Assembly: GCA_003223675.1 (NCBI GenBank)
Contig: QHVW01000214.1
Span: forward strand, 1-18,127
Direction: 5' to 3'
Length of the DNA: 18,127 nt
DNA from: Acidobacteriota bacterium
GTDB lineage: Bacteria; Acidobacteriota; Thermoanaerobaculia; Multivoradales; UBA5704
Positions 14,514 through 18,127 of the stretch are shown here, one piece after another. Every line of letters begins with the position of its first letter. Positions within the stretch are counted from its first letter, which is position 1. The notes beneath the pieces are model-generated. The model was given only the letters and a program-made list of their open reading frames with translations, was not told the origin of the DNA and did not search any database. Both the position numbers and the translations under genes were made by a program.

Positions 14514-16679
14514 ATGCCGGCCGGGCGCGCGATCCGGCGCGGCGGCCTCGCCGCCGCGCTCCTCGGCTTCGGGACCGTCCTGAGCCCGCTGGCGGCGGTG
14601 TGGGGGCAGGCCGCGCCCACGCCGCCCGGGTCCTCCTTCGCCGGCTCCACCCAGGTGCTGTCGGTCGAGGTGCCGGTGCAGGTGGTGCGCGACGGCGAGC
14701 CGGTGCGCGGCCTGCGGGCGGGCGACTTCGAGGTCTGGGAGGGGCGGCGCAAGCTGCCGCTCACCGGCTTCGAGGTCCTCGACCTGGCCGCCGCCGGGCC
14801 GGCCGCCACGGGACGGGCGGCCGGCGTGCCCGCCGCGGCCCGGCGCCACTTCCTCTTCCTCTTCGACCTCGCCTTCTCCGACCCCAAGTCGGTGGTGCGG
14901 GCGCGCCAGGCCGCCGCGGGCCTGCTCTCCCAGCTCCAGCCCACCGACCTGGTGGCGGTGGCCACCTACAGCGCCGTGCGCGGGCCCCAGCTCGTGCTCG
15001 GCTACACCGCCGACCGCCGGCAGATCGGCACCGCCCTCACCTCGCTCGGCCTCCCCGACCTGACCCACCCGGTCGATCCGCTGCGCCTGGTGCTGCAGGA
15101 GGTGGTGGGGTCGGGCAACGTCACCGGCATCGCCCGGCCGCTGAGCCACGACGCCCTCAACGAGATGAACGACCCCGGGACCCTGATGCCCCTGGAGCCG
15201 CTCGTCCAGGCCGTGGAGCGGGCCGACCGCGCGGCGTTGAAGGCGCAGGTCGACATCTTCACCCGCTCGCTCTCCGAGCTCGCCCGGCAGATGGCCGTGG
15301 TGGAGGGGCGCAAGTACCTGGTCTTCCTCTCGGAGGGGTTCGACGCCGCGCTCCTCCAGGGGACGGCCGACGCCAGCCGCCAGGAGGCGATGCGCGAGGA
15401 GATCGTCTTCGGCGAGTCCTGGCGGGTCCTGCCGGAAGAGCGCTACGGCCTGACCGAGTCCGCCAACGCCGTCGAGCGCATGCTGGAGGAATTCCGCCGC
15501 GCCGACTGCACCATCCAGGCGGTGGACATCGGCGGCCTGCGCGCGGGCGCCGACCAGACCGCCCCGCGGGTGGGAGGGCGCGACAGCCTGCTGATGATGG
15601 CCCGCGGCACCGGCGGCGACCTCTACGAGAGCTTCAACGACCTCGGCGCCGCCATGCGCCAGATGCTCCACCGCACCAGCGTCACCTACGTGCTGGCCAT
15701 CGAGCCCGAGCGCGCGGGGGCGGCGGACGGCGAGTTTCACAAGCTGCGGGTCGAGCTCAAGAGCCCTCTCCACGGCGCGCGGGTGGTCCACCGCCCCGGC
15801 TACTACGCGCCGAAGCCCTACGCCCAGGAGGACCCGATCGAGAAGCTCCTCGCCGCCGCCAACCAGGTGATGAGCGGCGAGGAGAGCGACGCCATCGCCA
15901 CCGCGGTGCTGGCGGCCCCCTTCCCGTCGGCGGGGGAGAAGGCGTCCGTGCCGGTCCTCATCGGCATCGACGGCGCCTCCCTGCTGGCCGGGCCCGCGCC
16001 CCCTTCGCTGCCGGTCGAGATCTACGCCTACGCCCTCGACGAGGGGGGCGCGGTGCACGACTTCTTCACCCAGACGGTGGGCCTCGACCTCACCAAGACC
16101 GCGCCTGCCGTGCGGCAGAACGGCCTCGAGCTCTTCGGCCATCTCGATCTCCTGCCCGGCGACTACTCGCTGCGGGTGCTGGTGCGCAACGGCGCCAGCG
16201 GCGTCTCGGGCCTGAAGGTGCTGGCGCTCCACGTCCCCGTCTTCGGGCAGGGGGAGGCGGTCCTCCTGCCGCCGCTGGTGCCGGCATCCGAGCGCACCCT
16301 GCTGGTACGCCAGGAGACGGCGGGAGCCCCCTTCGCCAACCCCTTCCTGCTCCGCGACCAGCCGTTCGTGCCGGCGGCCCGGCCCGTGCTGGAGCCCGGG
16401 CAGGCGGTCCGGCTGGTGCTCGCCGGCTACAACCTCGGCGCCGGCCCCTGGAAAGGGGCGGCCGCGGTCCTCGCCGGCGGCCGCGAGATCTCCGGCGGCC
16501 CCCTGGCGATCACCGGCCGGCTCGACGGCGGCGGCGGGAAGCCGGACCGCGCCGTGGCCACCTTCCGGCTCCCCGCCGGCCTGCAGCCGGGGGACTACGA
16601 GCTGCGGGTCACCCTGGCGGGGTCCGTCCCCCGCGCCAGCTCCCTGCGCTTCAGCGTCCCCCGGGCCCCGAGAGAATGA
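14514..16679 (+). CDS. Secreted VWFA-related (TIGR03436-like) protein, copy 4, degenerate metal motif
   Basis: 721 aa. Only 5 bp separate it from copy 3 and no strong Shine-Dalgarno is visible, so translation is probably coupled. Signal peptide about 1-31 (GLAAALLGFG to VWG|QAA). Entry module STQVLSVEVPVQVVRDGEP, then VRGLRAGDFEVWEG. The metal motif reads D-x-A-x-S (Asp118, Ala120, Ser122) as in copy 2, while the strand GRKYLVFLSEGFDAALL is kept. RRADCTIQAVDIGGLRAGAD carries the sole cysteine (332). A TSVTYVLAIEPE strand, an HRPGYYAPKPY turn and beta-rich C-terminal segments (IGIDGASLLAG, GHLDLLPGDYSLRVLVRNG) follow. Its stop overlaps the start of the methyltransferase gene. Confidence 0.88.
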   Translation: MPAGRAIRRGGLAAALLGFGTVLSPLAAVWGQAAPTPPGSSFAGSTQVLSVEVPVQVVRDGEPVRGLRAGDFEVWEGRRKLPLTGFEVLDLAAAGPAATGRAAGVPAAARRHFLFLFDLAFSDPKSVVRARQAAAGLLSQLQPTDLVAVATYSAVRGPQLVLGYTADRRQIGTALTSLGLPDLTHPVDPLRLVLQEVVGSGNVTGIARPLSHDALNEMNDPGTLMPLEPLVQAVERADRAALKAQVDIFTRSLSELARQMAVVEGRKYLVFLSEGFDAALLQGTADASRQEAMREEIVFGESWRVLPEERYGLTESANAVERMLEEFRRADCTIQAVDIGGLRAGADQTAPRVGGRDSLLMMARGTGGDLYESFNDLGAAMRQMLHRTSVTYVLAIEPERAGAADGEFHKLRVELKSPLHGARVVHRPGYYAPKPYAQEDPIEKLLAAANQVMSGEESDAIATAVLAAPFPSAGEKASVPVLIGIDGASLLAGPAPPSLPVEIYAYALDEGGAVHDFFTQTVGLDLTKTAPAVRQNGLELFGHLDLLPGDYSLRVLVRNGASGVSGLKVLALHVPVFGQGEAVLLPPLVPASERTLLVRQETAGAPFANPFLLRDQPFVPAARPVLEPGQAVRLVLAGYNLGAGPWKGAAAVLAGGREISGGPLAITGRLDGGGGKPDRAVATFRLPAGLQPGDYELRVTLAGSVPRASSLRFSVPRAPRE

Positions 16680-17863
16680 CCCCGGCCGTCATTCACCTCA
16701 AGGCGGGGCGGGAGAAGGCCGTCCGGGAGGGGCACCCGTGGATCTTCTCGGGTGCCGTCGACCGCCTCGACGGCCCCGCCGGTGCGCCGCTCGTCCGCGT
16801 CGTGGACGCCCGCGGCCACCCCCTCGGGACCGGCCTCCACAGCCCCCGCTCGCAGATCCGCGTGCGCATGCTGGGGCGCGGCGTCGAGGCGGCGGACCGT
16901 TCCTTCTTCGCCGAACGCATCGCCGAGGCGGCCGCCCTGCGCCAGGCCGTCCTGCCGCCGGAGACCACCGGCTACCGCCTGCTCAACGCCGAGGGGGACG
17001 GTGTCCCGGGGTGGACGGTCGACCGTTTCGGCGACGTGCTGGTCAGCCAGATCACGGCGGCGGGCCTGGAATTCTTTCGGGATGAAGCCTACGCCGCCCT
17101 CGCCGCGGCGGTCCCCGGCGCCGTCATCGTGCAGTCGAACGACGTGCCGGCGCGGCGGGCCGAGGGGCTCCCCACGGCGCCGGACGAGGTGATCGCCGGC
17201 GAGCCCCCCGCGGCGGCGCGGTTCGCCGAGTCGGGGCTGCTCTTCATGGCCGAGATCGCCGGCGGCCAGAAGACGGGCTTCTACTGCGATCAGCGGGAGA
17301 ACCGCCGCCGGACCGAGCGCTTCGCCGGCGGGTGCACCGTGCTCGACCTCTTCGCCCACTCCGGCGCCTTCGCCCTCTACGCCGTGCGGGGCGGGGCCCG
17401 GCGGGTGGTCTGTGTGGAGTCCGCGGCCCGCCTGATCGAGGTCGGACGCGACCACGTCACCCTGAACGGCCTGCCCGCCGAGCGCCTGGAATGGGTGAAG
17501 GCCAACGTCTTCGAGGATCTGCGCCAGCGCGAGGAGTGCTACGGCCTGGTGGTCTGCGATCCTCCGCCGCTGGTGCGCAAAAGGCCGGACCTCGACGCCG
17601 CGGCCCGCGCCTACAAGGACCTCAACCGTCTGGCCCTGGCGCGAGTCGAGCCCGGGGGCTTCCTCCTCACCTTCAGCTGTAGCGGCGCCGTCGATGTCAA
17701 GCTCTTCCGCCAGATCTTCTTCGCCGCCGCCGTCGAGGCGGGCGTCCGAGTCGACCTCCTGGAGCCCCTCGCCGCCGCGCCGGACCATCCGGTGGCGATC
17801 ACCCACCCGCAGGGGGAATACCTGAAGGGGTGGCTGGCGCGGGTGCGGGGGCCGGTGATTTAG
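16676..17863 (+). CDS. rlmI: Class I SAM-dependent 23S rRNA cytosine-C5 methyltransferase, RlmI family
   Basis: 395 aa, about the length of E. coli RlmI. The ATG overlaps the stop of copy 4 (ATGA). The N-terminal part (1-75) is PUA-like (HLKAGREKAVREGHPWIFSGAV). GGQKTGFYCDQRENRRR (196-212) is the family hallmark. Motif I is VLDLFAHSGAFALY (222-235), motif IV is CDPPPLV (294-300), and the LLTFSCSG motif (330-337) carries the expected catalytic Cys335. The C-terminus (APDHPVAITHPQGEYLKGW) is also typical. By family it makes 5-methylcytosine in 23S rRNA (E. coli position C1962); the exact target here is inferred. It is a cytoplasmic housekeeping-type enzyme placed, unexpectedly, behind four genes for exported proteins. 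No strong Shine-Dalgarno is seen, so it probably depends on coupling. Confidence 0.92.
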   Translation: MTPAVIHLKAGREKAVREGHPWIFSGAVDRLDGPAGAPLVRVVDARGHPLGTGLHSPRSQIRVRMLGRGVEAADRSFFAERIAEAAALRQAVLPPETTGYRLLNAEGDGVPGWTVDRFGDVLVSQITAAGLEFFRDEAYAALAAAVPGAVIVQSNDVPARRAEGLPTAPDEVIAGEPPAAARFAESGLLFMAEIAGGQKTGFYCDQRENRRRTERFAGGCTVLDLFAHSGAFALYAVRGGARRVVCVESAARLIEVGRDHVTLNGLPAERLEWVKANVFEDLRQREECYGLVVCDPPPLVRKRPDLDAAARAYKDLNRLALARVEPGGFLLTFSCSGAVDVKLFRQIFFAAAVEAGVRVDLLEPLAAAPDHPVAITHPQGEYLKGWLARVRGPVI

Positions 17864-17912
17864 AGGAGGATTTCGCCTCCCAGACCAGGATTCCGGAGTT
17901 TGAGCCTGGATG

Positions 17913-18127
17913 GCGGCCTCGTTGCCTTCCCCGCCCGGTTTTTTGCCATCCCGACGGCCATTTTGGTTTCCCGGCCCGTCTTTTGGCTTCCCGGACGGCC
18001 ATCTCTCTTGCCCGGCCGTTTTTTTGGCCTCCCGGGCGCCCATCTTTCTTCCCGAAGCGTCATCTTCGAAAATTGGCGGCCCGGATCGCCATCCGAGCCG
18101 TCATCTTCATTCGCGAGAGCCCATCTT
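17913..18127. repeat. Degenerate tandem repeat, about 20-21 bp unit, open at right edge
   Basis: About ten imperfect units follow one another, roughly cGGCCATyTTTTGGyTTCCCGGa on the plus strand, for example 17955-17974, 17975-17995, 17996-18015, 18016-18036 and 18037-18055. Neighbouring pairs form 41-bp dimers: 17955-17995 and 17996-18036 match at about 31 of 41 positions by eye. Units drift after about 18056 but the array reaches the window edge. Unit length varies from 19 to 22 bp and there are no distinct spacers. The minus strand stays open in all three frames over much of the array and would encode only Lys/Arg/Gly-rich low-complexity peptides. Confidence 0.75.
17995..18025 (+). terminator. 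Terminator-like arm inside the tandem repeat
   Basis: ACGGCC (17995-18000) pairs with GGCCGT (18014-18019), with a 13-nt loop, and runs into seven T residues (18019-18025). It lies about 130 bp downstream of the methyltransferase stop and could end the plus-strand operon. The large loop and short stem make it weak, and it may be just a product of the repeat units. Confidence 0.3.

Noticed and set aside
7915..16232. Long minus-strand open frames (684, 773, 573 and 607 codons) opposite the VWFA genes
   Set aside because: They are mirror frames of high-GC coding sequence, rich in Val/Gly/His/Arg, with no signal peptides, motifs or ribosome sites.
16595..18063. Minus-strand open frames over the methyltransferase gene and the tail repeat
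   Set aside because: They encode shadow sequence or Lys/Arg/Gly-rich peptides from the tandem repeat, and all three frames are open over much of the array, as expected for a repeat unit without stops.
17913..18127. CRISPR array
   Set aside because: Units are contiguous and imperfect (19-22 bp) with no unique spacers, and there are no cas genes nearby.

Overview
The window is high-GC DNA (roughly 70% by eye) and most likely comes from an Acidobacteriota genome, possibly of the Thermoanaerobaculia type. Two things suggest this: four tandem genes for the secreted 'VWFA-related' protein family that is expanded in Acidobacteria, and an Oar-like TonB-dependent receptor with an N-terminal carboxypeptidase-regulatory domain. 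The taxonomic call is an inference from family content; no rRNA or other phylogenetic marker was examined.

Left part (1-4976), mostly minus strand: an outer-membrane TonB-dependent receptor (2013-4976) ends at a strong intrinsic terminator (1946-1979). A periplasmic carboxypeptidase-regulatory/TPR protein follows (872-1867), then the first codons of a lipoprotein gene that is cut off (728-847), and then a separate sulfatase/alkaline-phosphatase-superfamily lipoprotein that runs off the left edge (1-471). Between the last two, on the plus strand, lies a small cysteine-rich secreted peptide gene (from 560). It has the best promoter and ribosome-binding site in the window, but its 3' end is missing. 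Both broken genes stop making sense at the same place (about 773-790), where base composition also changes, so this looks like a recombination scar or cassette edge.

A 367-bp divergent intergenic region (4977-5343) holds a sigma-70-like promoter for the receptor, a leader hairpin, and on the other strand an extended -10 element placed so that the next gene would be leaderless.

Right part (5344-17863), all plus strand and tightly packed: a transglutaminase-like/TPR lipoprotein, a DUF3179 protein overlapping it by 4 bp, four tandem secreted VWFA-related paralogues (701, 718, 725 and 721 aa), and an RlmI-type 23S rRNA methyltransferase overlapping the last paralogue by 4 bp. Extended -10-like elements (TGNTATTTT) sit at or just after the stop codons before paralogues 2 and 3, so the array is probably read both as one long operon and from internal promoters. 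The paralogues differ in their metal-site residues: copies 1 and 3 keep DxSxS, copies 2 and 4 have DxAxS, and copy 1 has lost the strand carrying the SEGF loop. Only copy 3 retains both elements.

The right end (about 17913-18127) is a non-coding, degenerate tandem repeat of about 20-21 bp that continues past the window edge. It includes one terminator-like arm. No CRISPR, tRNA, rRNA or transposase was seen. The genes are mostly cell-envelope and exported proteins. Nothing shows they form one pathway, but the four-copy VWFA array and the truncated cysteine-rich peptide locus are the parts most worth pursuing.
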